Positions 49,801 through 62,036 of a stretch of 64,000 nt of DNA are shown one piece after another. Every line of letters begins with the position of its first letter. The stretch's first letter is position 1. The notes beneath the pieces were generated by a model that searched no databases, was not told where the DNA came from, and saw only the letters and a program-made list of their open reading frames with translations. Location of the stretch: NCBI GenBank assembly GCA_001586965.3, contig LUCW03000319.1:1-64000 (forward strand), in the 5' to 3' direction. The translations under genes were made by a program, and so were the position numbers. This DNA is from Sphaeroforma sirkka (Eukaryota; Opisthokonta; Ichthyosporea; Ichthyophonida).

Positions 49801-52800
49801 ACAACGGCAGGAAGAACTGTGCTTTGGGCTATACTTGTTCGTACCTATACCGTTTGAAATATTTTCAGTCTTATTCTTGGACAACGGCAGGAGGAACTGT
49901 GCTTTGGGCTATTCTTGTTCGTACCTATACCGTTTGAAATATTTCAGTCTTATTCTTGGACAACGGCAGGAGGAACTGTGCTTTGGGCTATTCTTGTTCG
50001 TACCTATACCGTTTGAAATATTTTCAGTCTTATTCTTGGACAACGGCAGGAGGAACTGTGTGCTTTGGGCTATTCTTGTTCGTACCTATACCGTTTGAAA
50101 TATTTTCAGTCTTATTCTTGGACAACGGCAGGAGGAACTGTGCTTTGGGCTATTCTTGTTCGTACCTATACCGTTTGAAATATTTCTAGCTATTCTTGGC
50201 CAACGGCAGGAAGAACTGTGCTTTGGGCTATACTTGTTCGTACCTATACCGTTTGAAATATTTCTCAGTCTTATTCTTGGACAACGGCAGGAGGAACTGT
50301 GCTTTGGGCTATTCTTGTTCGTACCTATACCGTTTGAAATATTTCAGTCTTATTCTGGACAACAACGGCAGGAGGAACTGTGCTTTGGGCTATTCTTGTT
50401 CGTACCTATACCGTTTGAAATATTTTCTAGTCTTATTCTTGGACAACGGCAGGAAGAACTGTGCTTTGGGCTATTCTTGTTCGTACCTATACCGTTTGAA
50501 ATATTTTCTAGTCTTATTCTTGGACAACGGCAGGAGGAACTGTGCTTTGGGCTATTCTTGTTCATACCTATACCGTTTGAAATATTTTCAGTCTTATTCT
50601 TGGACAACGGCAGGAGGAACTGTGCTTTGGGCTATTCTTGTTCGTACCTATACCGTTTGAAATATTTTCAGTCTTATTCTTGGACAACGGCAGGAGGAAC
50701 TGTGCTTTGGGCTATTCTTGTTCGTACCTATACCGTTTGAAATATTTCTAGTCCTATTCTTGGCCAACGGCAGGAAGAACTGTGCTTTGGGCTATACTTG
50801 TTCGTACCTATACCGTTTGAAATATTTTCTAGTCTTATTCTTGGACAACGGCAGGAGGAACTGTGCTTTGGGCTATTCTTGTTCGTACCTATACCGTTTG
50901 AAATATTTTCAGTCTTATTCTTGGACAACGGCAGGAGGAACTGTGCTTTGGGCTATTCTTGTTCGTACCTATACCGTTTGAAATATTTCTAGTCCTATTC
51001 TTGGCCAACGGCAGGAAGAACTGTGCTTTGGGCTATACTTGTTCGTACCTATACCGTTTGAAATATTTTCAGTCTTATTCTTTGACAACGGCAGGAGGAA
51101 CTGTGCTTTGGGCTATTCTTGTTCGTACCTATACCGTTTGAAATATTTCAGTCTTATTCTTGGACAACGGCAGGAGGAACTGTGCTTTGGGCTATTCTTG
51201 TTCGTACCTATACCGTTTGAAATATTTTCAGTCTTATTCTTGGACAACGGCAGGAGGAACTGTGCTTTGGGCTATTCTTGTTCGTACCTATACCGTTTGA
51301 AATATTTTCAGTCTTATTCTTGGACAACGGCAGGAGGAACTGTGCTTTGGAAATATTCTTCAGTACCTATACCGTTTGAAATATTTTCAGTCTTATTCTT
51401 GGACAACGGCAGGAGGAACTGTGCTTTGGGCTATTCTTGTTCGTACCTATACCGTTTGAAATATTTTCTAGTCCTATTCTTGGCCAACGGCAGGAAGAAC
51501 TGTGCTTTGGGCTATACTTGTTCGTACCTATACCGTTTGAAATATTTTCTAGTCTTATTCTTGGCCAACGGCAGGAGGAACTGTGCTTTGGGCTATTCTT
51601 GTTCGTACCTATACCGTTTGAAATATTTTCAGTCTTATTCTTGGACAACGGCAGGAGGAACTGTGCTTTGGGCTATTCTTGTTCGTACCTATACCGTTTG
51701 AAATATTTCTAGTCTTATTCTTGGCCAACGGCAGGAAGAACTGTGCTTTGGGCTATACTTGTTCATTACCTATACCGTTTGAAATATTTCTAGTCCTATT
51801 CTTGGCCAACGGCAGGAAGAACTGTGCTTTGGGCTATACTTGTTCGTACCTATACCGTTTGAAATATTTTCAGTCTTATTCTTGGACAACGGCAGGAGGA
51901 ACTGTGCTTTGGGCTATTCTTGTTCGTACCTATACCGTTTGAAATATTTTCAGTCTTATTCTTGGACAACGGCAGGAGGAACTGTGCTTTGGGCTATTCT
52001 TGTTCGTACCTATACCGTTTGAAATATTTCAGTCTTATTCTTGGACAACGGCAGGAGGAACTGTGCTTTGGGCTATTCTTGTTCGTACCTATACCGTTTG
52101 AAATATTTTTCAGTCTTATTCTTGGACAACGGCAGGAGGAACTGTGCTTTTGGGCTATTCTTGTTCGTACCTATACCGTTTGAAATATTTCTAGTCCTAT
52201 TCTTGGCCAACGGCAGGAAGAACTGTGCTTTGGGCTATCTTGTTCGTACCTATACCGTTTGAAATATTTCTAGTCTTATTCTTGGACAACGGCAGGAGGA
52301 ACTGTGCTTTGGGCTATTCTTGTTCGTACCTATACCGTTTGAAATATTTCCAGTCTTATTCTTGGACAACGGCAGGAGGAACTGTGCTTTGGGCTATTCT
52401 TGTTCGTACCTATACCGTTTGAAATATATTTCTAGTCCTATTCTTGGCCAACGGCAGGAAGAACTGTGCTTTGGGCTATACTTGTTCGTACCTATACCGT
52501 TTGAAATATTTCTAGTCTTATTCTTGGCCAACGGCAGGAGGAACTGTGCTTTGGGCTATTCTTGTTCGTACCTATACCGTTTGAAATATTTTCAGTCTTA
52601 TTCTTGGACAACGGCAGGAGGAACTGTGCTTTGGGCTATTCTTGTTCGTACCTATACCGTTTGAAATATTTTCAGTCTTATTCTTGGACAACGGCAGGAG
52701 GAACTGTGCTTTGGGCTATTCTTGTTCGTACCTATACCGTTTGAAATATTTCTAGTCCTATTCTTGGACAACGGCAGGAAGAACTGTGCTTTGGGCTATA

Positions 52801-53743
52801 CTTGTTTCGTACCTATACCGTTTGAAATATTTCTAGTCTTATTCTTGGCCAACGGCAGGAGGAACTGTGCTTTGGGCTATTCTTGTTCGTACCTATACCG
52901 TTTGAAATATTTTCAGTCTTATTCTTGGACAACAGCAGGAGGAACTGTGCTTTGGGCTATTCTTGTTCGTACCTATACCGTTTGAAATATTTCTAGTCCT
53001 ATTCTTGGCCAACGGCAGGAAGAACTGTGCTTTGGGCTATACTTGTTCGTACCTATACCGTTTGAAATATTTCTAGTCTTATTCTTGGCCAACGGCAGGA
53101 GGAACTGTGCTTTGGGCTATTCTTGTTCGTACCTATACCGTTTGAAATATTTTCAGTCTTATTCTTGGACAACGGCAGGAGGAACTGTGCTTTGGGCTAT
53201 TCTTGTTCGTACCTATACCGTTTGAAATATTTCAGTCTTATTCTTGGCCAACGGCAGGAGGAACTGTGCTTTGGGCTAAGACCTATACCGTTTGAAATAT
53301 TTCAGTCTTATTCTTGAACTGTCTTTTGGGCTATTCTTGTTGTGTACCTATACCGTTTGAAATATTTTCAGTCTTATTCTTGGACAACGGCAGGAGGAAC
53401 TGTGCTTTGGGCTATTCTTGTTCGTACCTATACCGTTTGAAATATTTTCAGTCTTATTCTTGGACAACGGCAGGAAGAACTGTGCTTTGGGCTATTCTTG
53501 TTCGTACCTATACCGTTTGAAATATTTTCTAGTCTTATTCTTGGACAACGGCAGGAGGAACTGTGCTTTGGGCTATTCTTGTTCGTACCTATACCGTTTG
53601 AAATATTTTCAGTCTTATTCTTGGACAACGGCAGGAGGAACTGTGCTTTGGGCTATTCTTGTTCGTACCTATACCGTTTGAAATATTTTCAGTCTTATTC
53701 TTGGACAACGGCAGGAGGAACTGTGCTTTGGGCTATTCTTGTT

Positions 53744-53795
53744 CCATACCTATACCGCTATTCTTTTGACCTATACCGTTTGAAATTTTCTAGTC
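53744..53795. repeat. Scrambled 80-bp monomer
   Basis: CCATACCTATACCG is followed by CTATTCTTTTG and then a second ACCTATACCGTTTG, so the CCTATACCG segment is present twice around a displaced CTATTCTT piece. The following AT box is short (GAAATTTTC). Confidence 0.75.
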
Positions 53796-56700
53796 TTATT
53801 CTTGGCCAACGGCAGGAGGAACTGTGCTTTGGGCTATTCTTGTTCGTACCTATACCGTTTGAAATATTTCTAGTCTTATTCTTGGCCAACGGCAGGAGGA
53901 ACTGTGCTTTTGGGCTATTCTTGTTCGTACCTATACCGTTTGAAATATTTCTAGTCTTATTCTTGGCCAACGGCAGGAGGAACTGTGCTTTGGGCTATTC
54001 TTGTTCGTACCTATACCGTTTGAAATATTTCAGTCTTATTCTTGGACAACGGCAGGAGGAACTGTGCTTTGGGCTATTCTTGTTTGTACCTATACCGTTT
54101 GAAATATTTCTAGTCCTATTCTTGGCCAACGGCAGGAAGAACTGTGCTTTGGGCTATTCTTGTTCGTACCTATACCGTTTGAAATATTTTCAGTCTTATT
54201 CTTGGACAACGGCAGGAGGAACTGTGCTTTGGGCTATTCTTGTTCGTACCTATACCGTTTGAAATATTTTCAGTCTTATTCTTGGACAACGGCAGGAGGA
54301 ACTGTGCTTTGGGCTATTCTTGTTCGTACCTATACCGTTTGAAATATTTCTAGTCTTATTCTTGGCCAACGGCAGGAAGAACTGTGCTTTGGGCTATTCT
54401 TGTTCGTACCTATACCGTTTGAAATATTTCTAGTCCTATTCTTGGCCAACGGCAGGAGGAACTGTGCTTTGGGCTATACTTGTTGTACCTATACCGTTTG
54501 AAATATTTTCAGTCTTATTCTTGGACAACGGCAGGAGGAACTGTGCTTTGGGCTATTCTTGTTCGTACCTATACCGTTTGAAATATTTTCAGTCTTATTC
54601 TTGGACAACGGCAGGAGGAACTGTGCTTTTGGGCTATTCTTGTTCGTACCTATACCGTTTGAAATATTTCAGTCCTTATTCTTGGCCAACGGCAGGAAGA
54701 ACTGTGCTTTGGGCTATTCTTGTTCGTACCTATACCGTTTGAAATATTTTCAGTCTTATTCTTGGACAACGGCAGGAGGAACTGTGCTTTGGGCTATTCT
54801 TGTTCGTACCTATACCGTTTGAAATATTTTCAGTCTTATTCTTGGACAACGGCAGGAGGAACTGTGCTTTGGGCTATTCTTGTTCGTACCTATACCGTTT
54901 GAAATATTTCTAGTCTTATTCTTGGCCAACGGCAGGAGGAACTGTGCTTTTGGGCTATTCTTGTTCGTACCTATACCGTTTGAAATATTTTCAGTCTTAT
55001 TCTTGGACAACGGCAGGAGGAACTGTGCTTTTGGGCTATTCTTGTTCGTACCTATACCGTTTGAAATATTTTCAGTCTTATTCTTGGACAACGGCAGGAG
55101 GAACTGTGCTTTGGGCTATTCTTGTTCGTACCTATACCGTTTGAAAAATATTTTCAGTCTTATTCTTGGACAACGGCAGGCCAACGGCAGGAGGAACTGT
55201 GCTTTGGGCTATTCTTGTTCGTACCTATACCGTTTGAAATATTTTTAGTCTTATTCTTGGCCAACGGCAGGAGGAACTGTGCTTTGGGCTATTCTTGTTC
55301 GTACCTATACCGTTTGAAATATTTCTAGTCTTATTCTTGGACAACGGCAGGAGGAACTGTGCTTTGGGCTATTCTTGTTCGTACCTATACCGTTTGAAAT
55401 ATTTTCAGTCTTATTCTTGGACAACGGCAGGAGGAACTGTGCTTTTGGGCTATTCTTGTTCGTACCACCTATACCGTTTGAAATATTTTTAGTCTTATTC
55501 TTGGCCAACGGCAGGAAGAACTGTGCTTTTGGGCTATTCTTGTTCGTACCTATACCGTTTGAAATATTTCTAGTCTATTCTTGGCCAACGGCAGGAGGAA
55601 CTGTGCTTTGGGCTATTCTTGTTCGTACCTATACCGTTTGAAATATTTTCAGTCTTATTCTTGGACAACGGCAGGAGGAACTGTGCTTTGGGCTATTCTT
55701 GTTCGTACCTATACCGTTTGAAATATTTCTAGTCCTATTCTTGGCCAACGGCAGGAAGAACTGTGCTTTGGGCTATACTTGTTCGTACCTATACCGTTTG
55801 AAATATTTCTAGTCTTATTCTTGGCCAACGGCAGGAGGAACTGTGCTTTGGGCTATTCTTGTTCGTACCTATACCGTTTGAAATATTTTCAGTCTTATTC
55901 TTGGACAACGGCAGGAGGAACTGTGCTTTGGGCTATTCTTGTTCGTACCTATACCGTTTGAAATATTTCTAGTCTTATTCTTGGCCAACGGCAGGAAGAA
56001 CTGTGCTTTGGGCTATTCTTGTTCGTACCTATACCGTTTGAAATATTTCTAGTCCTATTCTTGGACAACGGCAGGAGGAACTGTGCTTTGGGCTATTCTT
56101 GTTCGTACCTATACCGTTTGAAATATTTTCAGTCTTATTCTTGGACAACGGCAGGAGGAACTGTGCTTTGGGCTATTCTTGTTCGTACCTATACCGTTTG
56201 AAATATTTCTAGTCAGTCTTATTCTTGGCCAACGGCAGGAAGGAACTGTGCTTTGGGCTATTCTTGTTCATTACCTATACCGTTTGAAATATTTTCAGTC
56301 TTATTCTTGGACAACGGCAGGAGGAACTGTGCTTTGGGCTATTCTTGTTCGTACCTATACCGTTTGAAATATTTTCAGTCTTATTCTTGGACAACGGCAG
56401 GAGGAACTGCTTTGGGCTATTCTTGTTCGTACCTATACCGTTTGAAATATTTTCAGTCTTATTCTTGGACAACGGCAGGAGGAACTGTGCTTTTGGGCTA
56501 TTCTTGTTCGTACCTATACCGTTTGAAATATTTCTAGTCTTATTCTTGGACAACGGCAGGAGGAACTGTGCTTTGGGCTATTCTTGTTCGTACCTATACC
56601 GTTTGAAATATTTCTAGTCCTATTCTTGGCCAACGGCAGGAGGAACTGTGCTTTGGGCTATTCTTGTTCGTACCTATACCGTTTGAAATATTTCTCAGTC

Positions 56701-57415
56701 TTATTCTTGGCCAACGGCAGGAGGAACTGTGCTTTGGGCTATTCTTGTTCGTACCTATACCGTTTGAAATATTTCTAGTCCTATTCTTGGCCAACGGCAG
56801 GAGGAACTGTGCTTTGGGCTATTCTTGTTCGTACCTATACCGTTTGAAATATTTCTAGTCTTATTCTTGGACAACGGCAGGAGGAACTGTTTTTGGGCTA
56901 TTCTTGTTCGTACCTATACCGTTTGAAATATTTTAGTCTTATTCTTGGACAACGGCAGGAGGAACTGTGCTTTGGGCTATTCTTGTTCGTACCTATACCG
57001 TTTGAAATATTTTCAGTCTTATTCTTGGCCAACGGCAGGAGGAACTGTGCTTTGGGCTATTCTTTGTTCGTACCTATACCGTTTGAAATATTTCCAGTCT
57101 TATTCTTGGACAACGGCAGGAGGAACTGTGCTTTCTGGCTATTCTTGTTCGTACCTATACCGTTTGAAATATTTTCAGTCTTATTCTTGGACAACGGCAG
57201 GAGGAACTGTGCTTTGGGCTATTCTTGTTCGTACCTATACCGTTTGAAATATTTCAGTCTTATTCTTGGGACAACGGCAGGAAGAACTGTGCTTTGGGCT
57301 ATTCTTGTTCGTACCTATACCGTTTGAAATATTTCTCAGTTTATTCTTGGACAACGGCAGGAGGAACTGTGCTTTGGGCTATTCTTGTTCGTACCTATAC
57401 CGTTTGAAATATTTC

Positions 57416-57860
57416 TCGTTGGCCAACGGCAGGAGGAACTGCTTTTTGGGCTATTCTGGTTCGTACCTATACCGTTTGAAATATTTTTTACAGTACGTGA
57501 TAGGTGTAGTCTATATCTTGTTGGCCAACGGCAGGAACCTGTGCTTTGGGCTATTCTTGTTCGTACCTATACCGATTGAAAAATATTTACAGTACGTGAC
57601 CGGTGTAGTCTATATATCGTTGGCCAACGGCAGGAGGAACCTGCTTTTGGGCTGTTCTGGTTCGTACCTATACGGATTGAAATATTTTCGTACCTATACC
57701 GTTTGAAATATTCTTGTTTCTATAGTCTATTCGTTGGTCAACGGCTAACGGAACTGTGCTTTTGGGCTATTCTGGTTCGTACCTATACCGTTTGAAATAT
57801 TTTTGATATATCGTTGGTCAACGGTATTTATTTACAGTACGTGACCGGTGTAGTCTATAT
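57416..57860 (-). repeat. Mosaic transition between the 80-bp and 103-bp satellites
   Basis: Copies here mix features of both families. The CGGCAGGAGGAAC and CTATACCGTTTG words of the 80-mer are joined to the ACAGTACGTGATAGGTG, TAGTCTATAT and CGTTGGCC words that the 80-mer lacks. Intermediate words also appear, such as CCTATACCGATTG near 57,567 and GGCTAACGGAAC near 57,743. Period and order are irregular. It could be the surviving ancestral stage or a zone of repeated recombination. Confidence 0.85.
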
Positions 57861-58756
57861 ATCGTTGGCCAACGGCTAAGGAACCTGCTTTCTGGGCTGT
57901 TCTGGAAATATTTACCTATACGTGATTGAAATATTTATTTACAGTACGTGACCCCTGCTTTCTGGGCTGTTCTGGTTCGTACCTATACGGATTGAAATAT
58001 TTATTTACAGTACGTGACCGGTGTAGTCTATATATCGTTGGCCAACGGCTAAGGAACCTGCTTTCTGGGCTGTTCTGGTTCGTACCTATACGGATTGAAA
58101 TATTTATTTACAGTACGTGACCGGTGTAGTCTATATATCGTTGGCCAACGGCTAAGGAACCTGCTTTCTGGGCTGTTCTGGTTCGTACCTATACGGATTG
58201 AAATATTTATTTACAGTACGTGACCGGTGTAGTCTATATATCGTTGGCCAACGGCTAAGGAACCTGCTTTCTGGGCTGTTCTGGTTCGTACCTATACGGA
58301 TTGAAATATTTATTTACAGTACGTGACCGGTGTAGTCTATTATCGTTGGCCAACGGCTAAAGAACCTGCTTTCTGGGCTGTTGGTTCGTACCTATACGGA
58401 TTGAAATATTTATTTACAGTACGTGACCGGTGTAGTCTATATATCGTTGGTCAACGGCTAAGGAACCTGCTTTCTGGGCTGTTCTGGTTCGTACCTATAC
58501 GGATTGAAATATTTATTTACAGTACGTGACCGGTGTAGTCTATATATCGTTGGCCAACGGCTAAGGAACCTGCTTTCTGGGCTGTTCTGGTTCGTACCTA
58601 TACGGATTGAAATATTTATTTACAGTACGTGACCGGTGTAGTCTATATATCGTTGGCCAACGGCTAAGGAACCTGCTTTCTGGGCTGTTCTGGTTCGTAC
58701 CTATACGGATTGAAATATTTATTTACAGTACGTGACCGGTGTAGTCTATATATCGT

Positions 58757-58875
58757 TGCCAACGGCTATACCGAACCTGCTTTGGTCAACGGCAATAGGA
58801 ACAGTACGTGACTGGGTGTGTTCTATATATCGTACCTATACGGATTGAAAATGCTTTCTGGGCTGTTCGGTTCGT
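58757..58875. repeat. Scrambled 103-bp monomer
   Basis: Pieces are out of order with altered words: CGTTGCCAACGGCTATACCG, then AACCTGCTTTGGTCAACGG, CAATAGGAACAGTACG, TGACTGGGTGTGTTC, TATATATCGTACC, and a late TATTGGATTG. Regular copies flank it. Joins coincide with short words shared between parts of the monomer. Confidence 0.8.
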
Positions 58876-59289
58876 ACCTATATTGGATTGAAATATTTAT
58901 TTACAGTACGTGACCGGTGTGTAGTCTATATATCGTTGGCCAACGGCTAAGAGGAACCTGCTTTCTGGGCTGTTCTGGTTCGTACCTATACGGATTGAAA
59001 TATTTATTTACAGTACGTGACCGGTGTAGTCTATATATCGTTGGCCAACGGCTTTGAAACCTGCTTTCTGGGCTGTTCTGGTTCGTACCTATACGTGCTT
59101 TTGAATATTTATTTACAGTACGTGACCGGTGTAGTCTATATATCGTTGGCCAACGGCTAAGGAACCTGCTTTCTGGGCTGTTCTGGTTCGTACCTATACG
59201 GATTGAAATATTTATTTACAGTACGTGACCGGTGTAGTCTATATATCGTTGGCCAACGGCTAAGGAACCTGCTTTCTGGGCTGTTCTGG

Positions 59290-61230
59290 TTCGTACCTAT
59301 ACGGATTGAAATATTTATTTAGTAGTACGTGACAGGTGTAGTCTATATATCGTTGTTGGTCAACGGTATTTATTTACAGTACGTGACCGGTGTAGTCTAT
59401 ATATCGTTGGCCAACGGCTAAGGAACCTGCTTTCTGGGCTGTTCTGGTTCGTACCTATACGGATTGAAATATTTATTTACAGTACGTGACCGGTGTAGTC
59501 TATATATCGTTGGCCAACGGCTAAGAAACCTGCTTTCTGGGCTGTTCTGGTTCGTACCTATACGGATTGAAATATTTATTTACAGTACGTGACCGGTGTA
59601 GTCTATATATCGTTGGCCAACGGCTAAGGAACCTGCTTTCTGGGCTGTTCTGGTTCGTACCTATACGGATTGAAATATTTATTTAAAGTACGTGACAGGT
59701 GTAGTCTATATATCGTTGGTCAACGGTATTTATTTACAGTACGTGACCGGTGTAGTCTATATATCGTTGGCCAACGGCTAAGGAACCTGCTTTCTGGGCT
59801 GTTCTGGTTCGTACCTATACGGATTGAAATATTTATTTACAGTACGTGACCGGTTAGTCTCTATATATCGTTGGCCAACGGCTAAGAAACCTGCTTTCTG
59901 GGCTGTTCTGGTTCGTACCTATACGGATTGAAATATTTATTTACAGTACGTGATAGGTGTAGTCTATATATCGTTGGTCAACGGCTAAGGAACCTGCTTT
60001 CTGGGCTGTTCTGGTTCGTACCTATACGGATTGAAATATTTATTTACAGTACGTGACCGGTGTAGTCTATATATCGTTGGCCAACGGCTAAGGAACCTGC
60101 TTTCTGGGCTGTTCTGGTTCGTACCTATACGGATTGAAATATTTATTTACAGTACGTGACAGGTGTAGTCTATATATCGTTGGCCAACGGCTAAGGAACC
60201 TGCTTTCTGGGCTGTTCTGGTTCGTACCTATACGGATTGAAATATTTATTTACAGTACGTGACCGGTGTAGTCTATATATCGTTGGCCAACGGCTAAGGA
60301 ACCTGCTTTCTGGGCTGTTCTGGTTCGTACCTATACGGATTGAAATATTTATTTACAGTACGTGACCGGTGTAGTCTATATATCGTTGGCCAACGGCTAA
60401 GGAACCTGCTTTCTGGGCTGTTCTGGTTCGTACCTATACGGATTGAAATATTTATTTACAGTACGTGATAGGTGTAGTCTATATATCGTTGGTCAACGGC
60501 TAAGGAACCTGCTTTCTGGGCTGTTCTGGTTCGTACCTATACGGATTGAAATATTTATTTACAGTACGTGACCGGTGTAGTCTATATATCGTTGGCCAAC
60601 GGCTAAGGAACCTGCTTTCTGGGCTGTTCTGGTTCGTACCTATACGGATTGAAATATTTATTTAAAGTACGTGAAGTGTAGTCTATATATCGTTCTATTT
60701 ATCGTTGGTCAACGGTATTTATTTACAGTACGTGACCGGTGTAGTCTATATATCGTTGGCCAACGGCTAAGGAACCTGCTTTCTGGGCTGTTCTGGTTCG
60801 TACCTATACGGATTGAAATATTTATTTACAGTACGTGACCGGTGTAGTCTATATATCGTTGGCCAACGGCTAAGAAACCTGCTTTCTGGGCTGTTCTGGT
60901 TCGTACCTATACGGATTGAAATATTTATTTACAGTACGTGATAGGTGTAGTCTATATATCGTTGGTCAACGGCTAAGGAACCTGCTTTCTGGGCTGTTCT
61001 GGTTCGTACCTATACGGATTGAAATATTTATTTACAGTACGTGACCGGTGTAGTCTATATATCGTTGGCCAACGGCTAAGGAACCTGCTTTCTGGGCTGT
61101 TCTGGTTCGTACCTATACGGATTGAAATATTTATTTACAGTACGTGACCGGTGTAGTCTATATATCGTTGGCCAACGGCTAAGAAACCTGCTTTCTGGGC
61201 TGTTCTGGTTCGTACCTATACGGATTGAAA
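59290..61230 (-). repeat. Higher-order repeat with a partial monomer in the 103-bp array
   Basis: A partial monomer, GGTCAACGG joined straight to TATTTATTTACAG, is present at 59,358, 59,718 and 60,707, and also at 57,816 and 63,868. After the copies at 59,718 and 60,707 the same series follows: a GGCTAAGGAACC copy, a GGCTAAGAAACC copy, then a GTGATAGGTG copy with GGTCAACGGCTAAGG. The two sets lie about 989 bp apart, giving a unit of nine to ten monomers. Confidence 0.75.
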
Positions 61231-61978
61231 TATTTATTTACAGTACGTGACCGGTGTAGTCTATATATCGTTGGCCAACGGCTAAGGAACCTGCTTTCTG
61301 GGCTGTTCTGGGTACCTATACGGTTCTGGTTCGTACCTATACGGATTGAAATATTTATTTACAGTACGTGACCGGTGTAGTCTATATATCGTCGTTGGCC
61401 AACGGCTAAGAACCTGCTTTCTGGGCTGTTCTGGTTCGTACCTATACGGATTGAAATATTTATTTACAGTACGTGACCGGTGTAGTCTATATATCGTTGG
61501 CCAACGGCTAAGGAACCTGCTTTCTGGGCTGTTCTGGTTCGTACCTATACGGATTGAAATATTTATTTACAGTACGTGACCGGTGTAGTCTATATATCGT
61601 TGGCCAACGGCTAAGGAACCTGCTTTCTGGGCTGTTCTGGTTCGTACCTATACGGATTGAAATATTTATTTACAGTACGTGACCGGTGTAGTCTATATAT
61701 CGTTGGCCAACGGCTAAGGAACCTGCTTTCTGGGCTGTTCTGGTTCGTACCTATACGGATTGAAATATTTATTTACAGTACGTGACCGGTGTAGTCTATA
61801 TATCGTTGGCCAACGGCTAAGGAACCTGCTTTCTGGGCTGTTCTGGTTCGTACCTATACGGATTGAAATATTTATTTACAGTACGTGACCGGTGTAGTCT
61901 ATATATCGTTGGCCAACGGCTAAGGAACCTGCTTTCTGGGCTGTTCTGGTTCGTACCTATACGGATTGAAATATTTAT

Positions 61979-62036
61979 TTACAATTGTATTTATATAACG
62001 TGCAACGGCTGGGCTGTTCTGGTTGGTCGTACCTAT
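61979..62036. repeat. Scrambled 103-bp monomer
   Basis: After AAATATTTATTTAC the sequence runs into AATTGTATTTATATAACG, TGCAACGGCTGGGCTG and TTCTGGTTGGTCGTACC. Most of the TACGTGACCGG...GTTGG half is replaced and the CTAAGGAACCTGC part is absent. The short AATTGTATTTATATAACG segment has no clear match to the monomer. Confidence 0.7.

Larger units (their letters stand above)
26083..57415 (-). repeat. 80-bp satellite array, reversed relative to array 1
   Basis: About 390 copies of an 80-bp monomer. Reading on the plus strand: ACGGCAGGAGGAACTG, TGCTTTGGGCTATTCTTG, TTCGTACCTATACCGTTTG, AAATATTTTCAGTCTTATTC, TTGGACA. Two subtypes alternate. Subtype A has GGACAAC, AGGAGG, GCTATTCTTG and TTTTCAGTCTTA. 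Subtype B has GGCCAAC, AGGAAG, GCTATACTTG and TTTCTAGTCCTA or TTTCTAGTCTTA. The strand given is relative to the 99-bp array. Small length changes are frequent, especially after 31 kb. Because 80 is not divisible by three, the many open frames of about 60 codons recur every 80 bp and are not genes. No unrelated insertion is seen in these 31 kb. Confidence 0.97.

Noticed and set aside
26083-57415. Whole 80-bp array as an assembly artefact
   Set aside because: The array has inherited diagnostic subtypes and ordered higher-order variants, which an artefact would not produce. Local indels may still be consensus errors.
26091-57706. Dozens of open frames of about 60 codons recurring every 80 bp
   Set aside because: An 80-bp period shifts frame each copy, so each frame closes after about 180 bp. 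They are identical shadows of the satellite, not small proteins.
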